A stretch of DNA of 64,000 bases from contig NZ_AP024545.1 of the NCBI RefSeq assembly GCF_018406605.1, positions 1,488,001 to 1,552,000 on the forward strand, given 5' to 3'. The stretch is from Noviluteimonas caseinilytica (GTDB lineage Bacteria > Pseudomonadota > Gammaproteobacteria > Xanthomonadales > Xanthomonadaceae). The notes below the pieces were generated by a model, which searched no databases, had not been told where the DNA came from, and saw only the letters and a program-made list of their open reading frames with translations. Every line of letters begins with the position of its first letter. Positions within the stretch are counted from its first letter, which is position 1. The position numbers and the translations under genes were made by a program. Shown in pieces: positions 16,366 to 25,437 of the stretch.

Positions 16366-17559
16366 ATGTCCGCACCGCAGTCCCTTCCCCCGATCGACCC
16401 CGACGCCCTGGCCCACAGCGAACGCCTCCGCGTCCGCCTGCAGGAGCAGATCCTCGCGTCCGGGGGCGCACTTCCGTTCTCGCGGTTCATGGAGCTCTGC
16501 CTTTACGCACCGGGCCTGGGCTACTACAGCGCGGGCGCGACCAAGTTCGGCGCGGCGGGGGACTTCACGACCGCGCCGGAGCTCGGCCCCTTGTTCGCCG
16601 CCTGCGTCGCCGACAGCCTGGCGCCGGTGCTGCGGCAGCTGGGGCCGGCGGCCGACATCGTCGAGCTCGGCGGCGGCAGCGGCGTGTTCGCCGAAGTCGC
16701 GCTCAAGAAACTCCTCGCGCACGACGCGCTCCCCGCGCGTTACGCGATCCTCGAACCCAGCGCCGACCTGCGCGCCCGCCAGCAGGAGCGCCTGCGCGAA
16801 CGCCTCAACCCGTTGCTGTACGACCTGGTCGACTGGCTCGACGCGCCGCCGCAGCAACCGTGGGACGGCGTGCTGTTCGCGAACGAAGTGATCGATGCCT
16901 TGCCGACGCCGCGCTTCACGCTGCGCGATGGCGAAGTGTTCGAAGAGCACGTCGCGCTCGACGGCGATGGTCGCTTCGTGCGCGCGGACCGTCCCGCCGA
17001 CGCGCTGCTCGCCGCCGCGGTGCGGCATGTCGAACGCCAGCGCGAGGAACCCTTCCCGGACGGCTATCGCTCCGAGTTGCTGCCGCAATTGCCGTACTGG
17101 ATCCAGGCGGTGATCGGCGGCCTGCGCAGCGGTGCGATGTTGTTCGTGGACTACGGCTATCCGCGCCACGAGTACTACTCGGCGCAGCGCAACGACGGCA
17201 CCTTGCGCGCGTTCCATCGCCATCGCATGACCAACGACGTGTACGCGTTGCCCGGCCTGCAGGACATCACCGCGTCGGTGGATTTCACCGCGCTCGCGGA
17301 AGCAGGCACGGGTGCGGGCTTCGATCTCGCGGGCTATTGCTCGCAGGCGAGCTTCCTCATCGGCAATGGCCTCGAAGGCAACCTTGCCGCCGCCGAAGCG
17401 CGCGCGCACGACGAAGCCGCACGCTACAAGCTGCGCCAGGAAGCCAAGCGCCTCACGCTCCCGGGCGAAATGGGCGAACGCTTCCAGGCGATGGGCTTCC
17501 AGCGCGACGTGGGCTTCGACGTCGCCTTCCTCACCGGCGACCTGAGCTGGCGCCTGTGA
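16366..17559 (+). CDS. SAM-dependent methyltransferase, MidA/NDUFAF7 family
   Basis: A 397-residue class I methyltransferase. Family features are FSRFMELCLYAPGLGYYSAG, GDFTTAPELGPLFAACVA, and the SAM loop IVELGGGSGVFAEV near residue 105. The human homologue NDUFAF7 methylates an arginine of complex I subunit NDUFS2. The bacterial substrate is probably a protein but is unproven. Its stop overlaps the next GTG. Confidence 0.85.
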   Translation: MSAPQSLPPIDPDALAHSERLRVRLQEQILASGGALPFSRFMELCLYAPGLGYYSAGATKFGAAGDFTTAPELGPLFAACVADSLAPVLRQLGPAADIVELGGGSGVFAEVALKKLLAHDALPARYAILEPSADLRARQQERLRERLNPLLYDLVDWLDAPPQQPWDGVLFANEVIDALPTPRFTLRDGEVFEEHVALDGDGRFVRADRPADALLAAAVRHVERQREEPFPDGYRSELLPQLPYWIQAVIGGLRSGAMLFVDYGYPRHEYYSAQRNDGTLRAFHRHRMTNDVYALPGLQDITASVDFTALAEAGTGAGFDLAGYCSQASFLIGNGLEGNLAAAEARAHDEAARYKLRQEAKRLTLPGEMGERFQAMGFQRDVGFDVAFLTGDLSWRL

Positions 17560-17963
17560 TCCGCTGGCCGGGGACGGGCGCGCTCAAACCGTTCGCACGA
17601 CCGCAACGCTGGCTCGGCGCGTGGTGGGTGATGATCACGGCGGTCATCGTCGGTTCGTTGCTGCCCGCGTTGTTGTTGCCGGACCTGCCGCCGGGCAGCG
17701 ACAAGCTCGAACACTTGCTCGGTTACGCCACGCTGGCGGCGACCGCGGTGCAGCTGTTCGCGACGCGTGTGTCGATATTGCGCGCTGGCCTGTTCCTCGT
17801 CGCACTGGGCGTGGCGATCGAAATCGCGCAGGGCACGTTGACCACGACGCGTTCGATGGATGTCCACGACGCGATCGCCAACACGCTGGGCGTGTGCCTG
17901 GGCCTGTCGACGCTGCTGACGCCGATGCGCGACTGGCTGCTAGGCGTCGACCGACGCGCCTGA
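17556..17963 (+). CDS. VanZ-like membrane protein
   Basis: A 135-residue protein with four hydrophobic stretches. It has the VanZ-like marks GSDKLEHLLGYATLA and EIAQGTLTTTRSMDVHDAIANTLG. Such proteins are widespread and mostly uncharacterised; the name comes from a teicoplanin-resistance protein and does not imply resistance here. GTG start coupled to the methyltransferase; the end overlaps the convergent cca gene by 24 bases. Confidence 0.75.
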   Translation: MIRWPGTGALKPFARPQRWLGAWWVMITAVIVGSLLPALLLPDLPPGSDKLEHLLGYATLAATAVQLFATRVSILRAGLFLVALGVAIEIAQGTLTTTRSMDVHDAIANTLGVCLGLSTLLTPMRDWLLGVDRRA

Positions 17964-19181
17964 CGCGCGCGCCGCACCGATCGCGCGGATCCGCGCCTGC
18001 GCCAGCGCTTCACCGAGCGCCGGGCCTTCGAGGCCTTCGCGCATCACGTCCGCAGACTTCACCTGCAGGGTGGCGTCGAGCAAACGCAGCAGCTCGGCGC
18101 CCTGCGGATAGGCCTCGTCCTGCAATCCCGCGCGGCCGCGCTTGTCCGCTTCGCACACGAGTGCCAGCTGCGCGATGCGCGCCGGCTGGCGGAAGGCATC
18201 GCAGCGCGCCAGCAGTTCGTGCACCGTGCGATCGCGCAATTCGAACAGGCGATGCACGTTGAGGTGTTCGCGGCAGGCCAGCTTCGCGAGGTCGCGATGT
18301 TGCGCCGGCACCTTCATCCGCTCGCACAGCACGCGCAACGGGGCGAGGCCTGCGTGTTCGTGTCCGATGTGTTTCGGCAGCACGTCTTCGGGCGTGAGCG
18401 CCTTGCCGAGGTCATGCGCGAGCGCTGCAAAGCCCACCACTGCATCGCCGGGCGCGAGTTGCGCGGCCATGTCGCAGACGAGTTCGATGTGCACGCCCGT
18501 GTCGACTTCCGGGTGGTACTCCGCGCGCTGCGGTACGCCGTAGAGCGCATCCACTTCCGGCAACACCACCGCGAGCGCACCGCACGCACGCAACGTCCGC
18601 AGGAACGCGGCCGGCGCCGCCGAGGCCAACGCCCGCGACAACTCCTGCCACACGCGTTCCGGCACCAGGTCGGAGAGTTCGCCGCCCGCCACCATCTCGC
18701 GCATCAGCGCCATCGTTTCCGGCGCGACTTCGAACCCGAGTGGCGCAAACCGCGCCATGAACCGCGCCGCGCGCAACACGCGCAACGGATCCTCCACGAA
18801 CGCCGGTCCGACGTGCCGCAGCACGCGTGCTTCCAGATCGCGCGCGCCACCCCACGGATCGACGAGCGTGCCGTCCGCCGCCTGCGCAATCGCGTTGATG
18901 GTGAAGTCGCGCCGCTGCAGGTCTTCGTCGAGCGTCACCGACGGATCGGCATCGACGACGAACCCACGATACCCGCGCCCGGATTTGCGCTCGGTGCGCG
19001 CGAGCGCGTATTCCTCGCCGGTCTTCGGATGCAGGAACACCGGGAAGTCGCGGCCCACCGGCTTGAACCCGCGCGAGAGCATTGCTTCCTGTGTTTCGCC
19101 CACGACCACGTAGTCGCGATCCCCGGCCGGCAGGCCGAGGAGGGCATCGCGCACGGCGCCGCCGACGAGGAAGGTTTGCAT
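17940..19181 (-). CDS. cca: Multifunctional CCA-adding tRNA nucleotidyltransferase
   Basis: Adds or repairs the 3' CCA of tRNAs. 413 residues: nucleotidyltransferase head with FLVGGAVRDALLG and RDFPVFLHPKTGEEYALAR, FTINAIAQA, then the neck, and an HD phosphohydrolase domain (LVCDMAAQL and FAALAHDLGKALTP). Presence of the HD domain marks the long gammaproteobacterial form. The start is set at MQTFLVGG, four codons inside the frame, to match the family. Confidence 0.95.
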   Translation of the reverse strand: MQTFLVGGAVRDALLGLPAGDRDYVVVGETQEAMLSRGFKPVGRDFPVFLHPKTGEEYALARTERKSGRGYRGFVVDADPSVTLDEDLQRRDFTINAIAQAADGTLVDPWGGARDLEARVLRHVGPAFVEDPLRVLRAARFMARFAPLGFEVAPETMALMREMVAGGELSDLVPERVWQELSRALASAAPAAFLRTLRACGALAVVLPEVDALYGVPQRAEYHPEVDTGVHIELVCDMAAQLAPGDAVVGFAALAHDLGKALTPEDVLPKHIGHEHAGLAPLRVLCERMKVPAQHRDLAKLACREHLNVHRLFELRDRTVHELLARCDAFRQPARIAQLALVCEADKRGRAGLQDEAYPQGAELLRLLDATLQVKSADVMREGLEGPALGEALAQARIRAIGAARASGASVDA

Positions 19182-19224
19182 GCGCGGGATCATGCCGGTT
19201 TTCCGGCACGCCGCGGAAGCAGGC

Positions 19225-21255
19225 TCAGGACTTGGTGACGGTCGGTGCCGGGGTCGCCACCGGGCACGTGAATTTCTTCCGCGCCCCGCCGGCCTGCCCG
19301 CGCATCCGGTTGCTCACCGGTGCCGCATCGCCATTGAGGCGCCAGTCGTACAACACGCTGAAGGCCAGCACGCGCGCCACGTACTCGCGCGTTTCCTTGT
19401 AGCTGATGGTCTCGATCCAGAATTCCGGATCCATCCCTGGCCGCTGCGCCTGCCAGCGCGCCAGCGGCGCCGGCCCCGCGTTGTAGCCGGCCAGCACCAT
19501 GTACGGCGGGCCGTAACGGTCGTAGAGCTGTCGCAGGTACGCGGTACCGATCGCGATGTTGGCGTCGGGGTCGTACAGCGTGGCCACGCCATTCCACGGC
19601 ACGCCGATGCGGCGCGCGACCGCCAGGCCCGTCGCCGGCACCACCTGCATCAGGCCCATCGCGTTCGCGCCCGAGCGTGCGTTCGTATCGAACACGCTCT
19701 CCGCGCGGATCTCCGCGGCCACCCATGCAGGATCGAGCCCGTTCTTCGCGGCCTCGCGGCGGATCGTCGCGTCGTGGTGCAGCGGGAAGCGCAAGGTGTA
19801 CAGCCGCGTTTCCTCCGGCTGCTTGCCGAGCGAAAACACCGCGCGGTCGAACCACCCGTATTGCTGGGCCACCTTCACCGCATAGCGCCGCTGCTCGTCG
19901 CTGAAACGCGACAGCGCGTCGTCCCACTCGCGCTGCGCCCAGCCGTCGCGATCGAGCTGGTGCAGCGCCAGCGCGCGCACGAGCGCCGGATCGCGCGCGA
20001 TCGTCGCTTCCACCGGCGAATTGGCGGACAACTCGATCGGGCACAACGCGTAGGGCAGGTTGAGCTTGTCCGCGGCGAGGAAGCCGTGGAATTCCGGCTT
20101 CATCGCGGCCTGCCGGTACAGCGCAGGTGCGGCGGCCTTGTCGCCGGCGATCTCGTTCAAGCGCGCGGCGAAGTACAACCAGCGCGAATCGCTGCGCTGC
20201 TTCTCGCCCATCTTGTTGATCGCCGCCAGCGCCGCCGGCCAGTCGCTGCGCGACATCGCTTCGCGCACGCGCCATTCGTGCAGGCGCTCGTCGTACGCGG
20301 ACGCCGGCACGGCGTTGAGCCGCTTCGCCGAATCCGGTTCGTACGAGGCCACCGTCCACAGCGCGGCCTGGTACAGCACGCGTGCGCGATCGGCTTCGGT
20401 GAACTGCAACGCATCGCCGTACTTCGGCAACTGCGTGTCGACCGTCATCGGCACCGACTTCGCCAGGCGCGCGAGGCCCTGCGACGCCATCATCCGGCTG
20501 CGCGCGGTCTTCGGCCACGTGAGCGCGCGGTCGTGCACCGCATCGAAGAACGCGGCGTAATCGTTGGCCAGCGCCAGGTCGTCCGCGGGCAATCCGCGGG
20601 CGGCGTTGCGCATCGTCGCCGGATCCCATTCCGCCGCGGCCTTGTCGATGCGTTCCCAGCGCAGCGCCGGGGGCAGGCCGCCCTTCGCCGCGAGGATCGC
20701 CATCGGTGCATCGCAGCTGGACGGCAACGGCTTGCCGTTGATGCGCCAGATCGCCTGCGCGTCGCTGACCCATTGTGCATCGGTGGTGCCGAGCGCCTGG
20801 CGTTCGTTGAGTTCGGCGCAGCGCAGGTCGACGCTCTTGTTGTCCGCATTCCACGCGGCGCGGAATGCAGGCCAGTCTTCGCGGCGCGCGGTGGACGCGA
20901 GCCACAGGTCGCGGAACGCGGCACCCACCGCCTGGCCGCGGTACTTCGCGAGGAACGCCTGCGCACGTGCATTCGGCACGAGGTCCATGCTGCGCTTGAG
21001 CTCGGCGAATTCGATCCAGCCGGCGAGGGGATGCGTGGCGAGCGAATCACGCTGCGCGCCGGTCAGCTGCCCGCGTTCGGCGGCATCGAGCGCGGCGCGT
21101 ACGTCTTCGCGGCGCGGATCGCTGCGCAATTGCACGGGCGCGGGCGACACCGAGGCGGCGGGGGCCGGCGTGGGCGCGCGTTGCTGGGCGGGCACCTGCG
21201 CGGAACCACAGCAGGCGACGACGAAGAACGCTGGAATCAGGGGGCGCAGCGACAT
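19225..21255 (-). CDS. Soluble lytic murein transglycosylase (Slt70-like)
   Basis: Cleaves peptidoglycan with formation of anhydromuropeptides in the periplasm. 676 residues: signal peptide (possibly a lipoprotein, VVACCGSA), a long alpha-helical superhelix of some 430 residues, a linker domain, and a C-terminal catalytic domain. The catalytic Glu is in AEIRAESVFD, followed by ANAMGLMQVVPATG and LAGYNAGPAPLARW. Size and layout match E. coli Slt70. Follows cca by 43 bases on the opposite reading order. Confidence 0.93.
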   Translation of the reverse strand: MSLRPLIPAFFVVACCGSAQVPAQQRAPTPAPAASVSPAPVQLRSDPRREDVRAALDAAERGQLTGAQRDSLATHPLAGWIEFAELKRSMDLVPNARAQAFLAKYRGQAVGAAFRDLWLASTARREDWPAFRAAWNADNKSVDLRCAELNERQALGTTDAQWVSDAQAIWRINGKPLPSSCDAPMAILAAKGGLPPALRWERIDKAAAEWDPATMRNAARGLPADDLALANDYAAFFDAVHDRALTWPKTARSRMMASQGLARLAKSVPMTVDTQLPKYGDALQFTEADRARVLYQAALWTVASYEPDSAKRLNAVPASAYDERLHEWRVREAMSRSDWPAALAAINKMGEKQRSDSRWLYFAARLNEIAGDKAAAPALYRQAAMKPEFHGFLAADKLNLPYALCPIELSANSPVEATIARDPALVRALALHQLDRDGWAQREWDDALSRFSDEQRRYAVKVAQQYGWFDRAVFSLGKQPEETRLYTLRFPLHHDATIRREAAKNGLDPAWVAAEIRAESVFDTNARSGANAMGLMQVVPATGLAVARRIGVPWNGVATLYDPDANIAIGTAYLRQLYDRYGPPYMVLAGYNAGPAPLARWQAQRPGMDPEFWIETISYKETREYVARVLAFSVLYDWRLNGDAAPVSNRMRGQAGGARKKFTCPVATPAPTVTKS

Positions 21256-21298
21256 GCCACGGACGATAGCAGAGCCACGCTTGCTGTCGTGTTTACGG

Positions 21299-22057
21299 TC
21301 AGCGCAACGCCCGTTCGGGCACGTCGATTTCCGCCGCGAGCGCGAGATGGTCCGAGAAAGCGGCCGCGAACGCGGCCATGTTCGCCACCTGCAGGTCGCC
21401 GGTGGTGAGGATGTGGTCGATCGCGCGCTGCGGTCGCCAGCTGGGGAACGTGGGCACGCACGACGCCGGCGGCTGCAGTTGCGTGCGCTTGTACAACTGC
21501 TGCATCTCAGGCCGGTCCGGATCGCAGTTGAAGTCGCCCATCAGGATCGCGTGCGGATGGTCGTGCAGGAGTTCGGCGATGAAGGACAGCTGCGATTCGC
21601 GTGAACTCGCACCGAGCGACAAGTGCGCGATCGCCACCGCCAGTCCGTCGCGCCCTTCGCCGAAATGCGCCAGCAACACGCCCCGCCCGCGCACGCGGCC
21701 GGGCAGGGGGTGGTCGTGCACGTCGGTGGGTTCCAGCTTCGACAACAAGCCGTTGGCGCTGGACGCCAGCCCGCCGACGCGACGGTTGGGCTGGTGGCTC
21801 CAGTACGCGAAGCCCCCGCGTTGCGCGAGGTAGTGCGTCTGGTTGGTGAACCCCGACCGCAAGCTGCCGGGGTCGCTTTCCTGCAATCCGACGATGTCGT
21901 GCTGCCCGGCCAGGTGCGCGATCTGGTCCAGCATCCCGCGCTTGTTGCCGGCGGGCAGCACGTGCGACCAGCTGCGCGTGGCGTAATCGCTGAAGCGCCG
22001 GGTGCTCGACCCGGCCTGGATGTTCGCGCTGAGCAGCTTGAGCCGGCGTTTCGCCAT
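21299..22057 (-). CDS. Endonuclease/exonuclease/phosphatase family protein
   Basis: A 252-residue Mg-dependent hydrolase of the exonuclease III-like superfamily. Motifs include LLSANIQ, DIVGLQESDPGS, ILMGDFNCDPDRPE and the C-terminal FSDHLALAAEI with the catalytic Asp-His. Substrate may be DNA, RNA or a phospholipid headgroup and cannot be told from sequence. It follows the two dsbA genes by 11 bases, probably in one transcript. Confidence 0.85.
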   Translation of the reverse strand: MAKRRLKLLSANIQAGSSTRRFSDYATRSWSHVLPAGNKRGMLDQIAHLAGQHDIVGLQESDPGSLRSGFTNQTHYLAQRGGFAYWSHQPNRRVGGLASSANGLLSKLEPTDVHDHPLPGRVRGRGVLLAHFGEGRDGLAVAIAHLSLGASSRESQLSFIAELLHDHPHAILMGDFNCDPDRPEMQQLYKRTQLQPPASCVPTFPSWRPQRAIDHILTTGDLQVANMAAFAAAFSDHLALAAEIDVPERALR

Positions 22058-22068
22058 CGCGTCGGTGA

Positions 22069-22902
22069 TCAGCCCTGCGCTGCGGTGGTGGCGGGGGCGG
22101 CGGGCGCGGCGCCTGCGGCGCGTTCCTGCGCGATCAAGGCGCTGGCGATGCGCAGCATGTCCTCGAAGCTGGTGCCGGTGACCTTGTACTTGCCGTTGAC
22201 GATCAGCGTGGGCGTGCTGTTGGCGTTCGTGCGCTGCATGAACTGCTTGCCGCGGTTGACCTGCGCCGCGACGGTGAAGCTGTTCATCGTGCTGAGGAAT
22301 TCCTTCGGGTTGGCGCCGTACTTGCCGTAGAAGTTGGCGATGGCCTGTTCGTCCACCGGGTCGCCTTCGCCGGGCATCGTCTGCTCGACGTGGATCGCGC
22401 GGATCAGCGCGTCGTGCGAACGGTTCACCAGGCCCATCGAGTCGGCGACGTAGAACGCCTTCGCGTAGGGATTCCATTCCGGGCCGAACGGCGCGGGCAC
22501 GTAGCTGAAGCGCACGTCCGCCGGCAGCTTGGCCTTCCACGCTTCGACCAGCGGATTGAACGCGGCGCACGCCGGGCAGACGTAGCCGAACACTTCGACG
22601 ACTTCGATCTTGCCGTTGAGCGGCATCCACGGCTGCGGATCCTTGATCTCGACGTAGTCGCGACCGACCTGCAGGCCGTTCGGGTTGGCGGCGAGCGCCT
22701 TGTCGGCGGCGGCGTCGGCCGACGCGCTGGGCGCGGCGGCGGTGGTGCTGGCGGGCGCGGGGGTGGTGCCGGCCGGTTCGTCGGCGCTGGCCGGCGTTTC
22801 GGCGGTGGACGCCGGCGCAGGGGTGTTGGTGGCGGGCGGCGTCGGGGCGCTGCACGCGGCCAGCGCAACGAGCAGCAACGGAAGGAGGGCGCGGAGCTTC
22901 AT
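22069..22902 (-). CDS. DsbA-type thiol:disulfide oxidoreductase, lipoprotein with long linker
   Basis: A 277-residue lipoprotein: signal peptide with lipobox LVALAAC, then about 50 residues of Ala/Pro/Thr/Ser linker, then a DsbA thioredoxin fold with active site CPAC in FGYVCPACAAF and the cis-Pro loop NSTPTLIVNGKY. Likely introduces disulfides in periplasmic proteins while tethered to a membrane. It is the second of two adjacent DsbA genes; the linker suggests reach across the periplasm. The Ala/Pro tail after the fold is also low complexity. Confidence 0.9.
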   Translation of the reverse strand: MKLRALLPLLLVALAACSAPTPPATNTPAPASTAETPASADEPAGTTPAPASTTAAAPSASADAAADKALAANPNGLQVGRDYVEIKDPQPWMPLNGKIEVVEVFGYVCPACAAFNPLVEAWKAKLPADVRFSYVPAPFGPEWNPYAKAFYVADSMGLVNRSHDALIRAIHVEQTMPGEGDPVDEQAIANFYGKYGANPKEFLSTMNSFTVAAQVNRGKQFMQRTNANSTPTLIVNGKYKVTGTSFEDMLRIASALIAQERAAGAAPAAPATTAAQG

Positions 22903-22943
22903 GGTCGGTCCTCTGGGATTCGTGTGGAGGTCGTGCAAAAGGG

Positions 22944-23573
22944 TCAGGGCTTCGCCGACAGCAGCATGTCGACGATCCGGCGTGCATTGGCCAGCTGCGC
23001 TTCGGCGGAATTGCCCGCGACGCGATACTGCCCGTTGACGATCAGGGTGGGCGTGCCTTCGATCTTGCTGCGCAGCGAGAAATCGTGCGCGGCCTGCATG
23101 CGCACGGCGACCGCGGGGCTGGCCATCGCGGCGAGGAACTTGGTCGGGTTCACGCCGAGCGTCTGGTAGTAGCTCGCGATCTCGCCGTCGGTGGGGTTCA
23201 TCGCCAGCAGGCTGTCGTTGTGGATCGCGCGGAACGTCATCGCGTGCGTGCGCGGCAACAGGTTCATCGATTCGGCCGCGAAGAACGCGCGGCCCAGCGA
23301 ATCGTCCACCTCGTACGCGGCGGGCACGTAGTTGAAGCGCACGTTCTTCGGCAGCGTGGCCCTCCACGTTTCCACGGCCGGCGCGAAGTGCGCGCAGTGG
23401 ATGCAGGTGTAGGCGAAGATCTCGACGACTTCGACCTGGCCCGGCTTCAACGGACGGAACGGCGCGCCGTCTTCAATGCGCTGGTAATCCACGCCTTCCA
23501 CGGGCGCGTCGGCCGCGAGCGCGACGGCGGGCAACAGCAACGCGAGCAGCAACACCATCAGCGACCGAACCAT
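22944..23573 (-). CDS. dsbA: Thiol:disulfide interchange protein DsbA
   Basis: A 209-residue periplasmic DsbA: cleavable signal peptide (MVLLLALLLPAVALA), thioredoxin fold with CIHC active site in FAYTCIHCAHF, helical insert, cis-Pro loop in EGTPTLIVNGQY. The start was placed at the second of two nearby ATGs because AAGG lies 6 bases before it. Tandem with the lipoprotein DsbA downstream (41-base gap). Confidence 0.92.
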   Translation of the reverse strand: MVRSLMVLLLALLLPAVALAADAPVEGVDYQRIEDGAPFRPLKPGQVEVVEIFAYTCIHCAHFAPAVETWRATLPKNVRFNYVPAAYEVDDSLGRAFFAAESMNLLPRTHAMTFRAIHNDSLLAMNPTDGEIASYYQTLGVNPTKFLAAMASPAVAVRMQAAHDFSLRSKIEGTPTLIVNGQYRVAGNSAEAQLANARRIVDMLLSAKP

Positions 23574-23613
23574 GCCCATCCTTCCGTTGCGCGGCCCGTG
23601 ACGGGACGCGGAC

Positions 23614-23644
23614 AAAAAAAAGCCGGCCTCAGTGTGGGGCCGGC
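23614..23644 (-). terminator. Strong intrinsic terminator after cytochrome c4
   Basis: Minus-strand stem GCCGGCC / GGCCGGC with a 9-base loop, followed by eight T. It lies between the cytochrome c4 gene and dsbA, so the DsbA-DsbA-nuclease set needs its own promoter or read-through. Confidence 0.88.
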
Positions 23645-23707
23645 GCACCGATCAAGGTTGTGAACGCTTGCTCCGACACGCAGCACGCGGCGAAGTTCCG
23701 CGTGCCG

Positions 23708-24472
23708 TCAGTCCGCCGCGACGGCTTCGTCGCCGCGCGCGTGCAGGCCCTGCAGGTAGCTGGCGAGCGACTGGATCTCTTCGTCCGTCAGCGGCTTGGC
23801 CACCGAGGCCATCACATTGAACAGGTGCGGATCGGCCTGCGTGGTCGTGCCCGCGCGGTATTCCTCGAGGCGACGCTGCGCATACGCGCTCTGCTGGCCG
23901 GCGATGGCGGGATACGCCGGGCCCGGGTTGCCGGCGCCGGCGGGGCCGTGGCACGCCATGCATGCCGGGATGCCGCGCGCCGCGTCGCCCTGGTGGAACA
24001 GGCGTTCGCCGACCTGGTAGAACTTCATGCCCTTGTTCGGGCCGTCCGCGATCACGGTGTCGTCGGCCACGCCCGCACCGGCCTTCTGCGTCGCGAAGTA
24101 CGCACCGAGGTCGCGCATGTCCTGCGCGCTCAGCGCATCGGCGTAGGGCTTCATCACCGCGGCCATGCCCGAGTTGCGCTCGCCGCTCTTGATGAGCGTG
24201 ATCTGGTGGGCCACGTAGCGCTCCGGCATGCCGGCCAGGCGCGGGTACTGCGGATCGGACGGGTTGCCGTCCAGGCCGTGGCAGGCCGCACAGGTGCCGG
24301 CCTTGGCGGCGCCGCGCTTCACGTCGCCCCAGGTGGCCTTGGCCTCGACCAGCGGCGCGGTCTTCGCGGCCGCATCGGCGGGCACCGGCTGCACGGTGGT
24401 CTGGGCGAAAGCCACGGCGGCGACCGCAAAAGCGGCGATGCCGGCGTAGCCGAGGACGCGTGCGTGGCGCAT
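23708..24472 (-). CDS. Diheme cytochrome c4
   Basis: A 254-residue periplasmic cytochrome with a signal peptide ending AVAFAQ. Two c-type heme motifs, CAACH and CMACH, sit in two similar halves, as in cytochrome c4, which carries electrons to terminal oxidases. Its presence fits the aa3 oxidase encoded at 2.6-10.7 kb. Divergent from engB; in-frame sequence upstream of the chosen ATG has no signal peptide. Confidence 0.93.
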   Translation of the reverse strand: MRHARVLGYAGIAAFAVAAVAFAQTTVQPVPADAAAKTAPLVEAKATWGDVKRGAAKAGTCAACHGLDGNPSDPQYPRLAGMPERYVAHQITLIKSGERNSGMAAVMKPYADALSAQDMRDLGAYFATQKAGAGVADDTVIADGPNKGMKFYQVGERLFHQGDAARGIPACMACHGPAGAGNPGPAYPAIAGQQSAYAQRRLEEYRAGTTTQADPHLFNVMASVAKPLTDEEIQSLASYLQGLHARGDEAVAAD

Positions 24473-24625
24473 GCAAAGCTCCGGGAGTGCTGGGAATGCG
24501 GCGCCGGGAAAGGCCCGCAGAGGCGCGGGATTATCGTCGGCCGCGCCTGATCGGGTCAAACCGGACAACGGATGGGATTCGGATCATCAGGGGCCCCGGC
24601 GGGGCCGGCGTGCGATCCTTGCGCC

Positions 24626-25225
24626 ATGTCGAACCCCTTTGCCCGCGCCAAGTACGCCCTCTCGGCGCACAACTTCCGCCAGCTGCCGCCCGATGCCGGC
24701 GCCGAGGTGGCCTTCGCCGGCCGCTCCAACGCCGGCAAGTCCAGCTGCCTCAACGCGCTCGTGCAGCAGAACGCCCTGGCCCGCGTCTCCAAGACGCCGG
24801 GCCGCACGCAGCAGCTCGTCTTCTTCGACGTCGCACCGCAGAAGCACCTCGTCGACCTGCCCGGCTACGGCTACGCCAAGGTGCCGCAGGACCTGCAGGC
24901 GCACTGGCAGCAGTTCCTCGATGGCTACTTCTCCACGCGCGATGCGCTGCAGGGGCTGGTGGTCATCATGGACATCCGCCACCCGCTGAAGGACTACGAC
25001 CGCCAGATGCTCGGCTACGCCGCCAGCCGCGGCCTGCCCGCGCACGCGGTGCTGACCAAGGCCGACAAGCTCTCGCGCGGTGCCGCGGCCAACACGCTGC
25101 AAGCGGTGCGGATGGAGTTGCAACGCCTGTGGGCCGACACGGTGTCGGTGCAGACCTTTTCCGCCGAATCCAAGCAGGGCGTCGACGAACTGCGCAAGGT
25201 GGTTTCGTTCTGGCTGCAGATCTAG
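24626..25225 (+). CDS. engB: Ribosome biogenesis GTP-binding protein EngB (YihA)
   Basis: A 199-residue TRAFAC GTPase required for 50S assembly. G1 is GRSNAGKSS, G3 is DLPGYGYAKV, G4 is TKADK. The N-terminus SAHNFRQLPPDAGAEVAFAGRSN fits the family, so the start is at MSNPFAR and not the ATG 18 codons earlier. Divergent from the cytochrome c4 gene, a common arrangement. Confidence 0.95.
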   Translation: MSNPFARAKYALSAHNFRQLPPDAGAEVAFAGRSNAGKSSCLNALVQQNALARVSKTPGRTQQLVFFDVAPQKHLVDLPGYGYAKVPQDLQAHWQQFLDGYFSTRDALQGLVVIMDIRHPLKDYDRQMLGYAASRGLPAHAVLTKADKLSRGAAANTLQAVRMELQRLWADTVSVQTFSAESKQGVDELRKVVSFWLQI

Positions 25226-25363
25226 CGGCCTGCATGCCGACGGCTTCCCGTTTGCCTTGGGGCAGGGGGAAGCAACGGACCTGAACATCATCGCGTCGCT
25301 GGAACACAACCCCAGCCGCGGAACGCCAGTGTCCTGATTGCGTGACGATTCGGCCGCCTTGCC

Positions 25364-25377
25364 GGGACTATAGTCCC
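25364..25377 (+). promoter_or_regulatory. Perfect palindrome with -10-like core before gshA
   Basis: GGGACTATAGTCCC, a 14-base perfect palindrome whose centre contains TATAGT, a plausible -10 box 61 bases before the gshA start. A protein binding the palindrome would block the promoter. No -35 match. The rest of the 212-base gap between engB and gshA shows nothing further. Confidence 0.4.
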
Positions 25378-25437
25378 CGGCCAGCGACAGTCCGGGCCGT
25401 GTCCCACTCGCCGCCCCCCATCGCAACGAGTCGTCGG

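Noticed and set aside
17556..17963. VanZ-like gene as a glycopeptide-resistance determinant
   Set aside because: VanZ-like proteins are common housekeeping-type membrane proteins; no vanHAX genes are nearby.
22685..22868. Ala/Pro/Thr-rich stretch as a frameshifted region
   Set aside because: The frame is continuous from the lipobox to the DsbA active site; such linkers are normal in lipoproteins.
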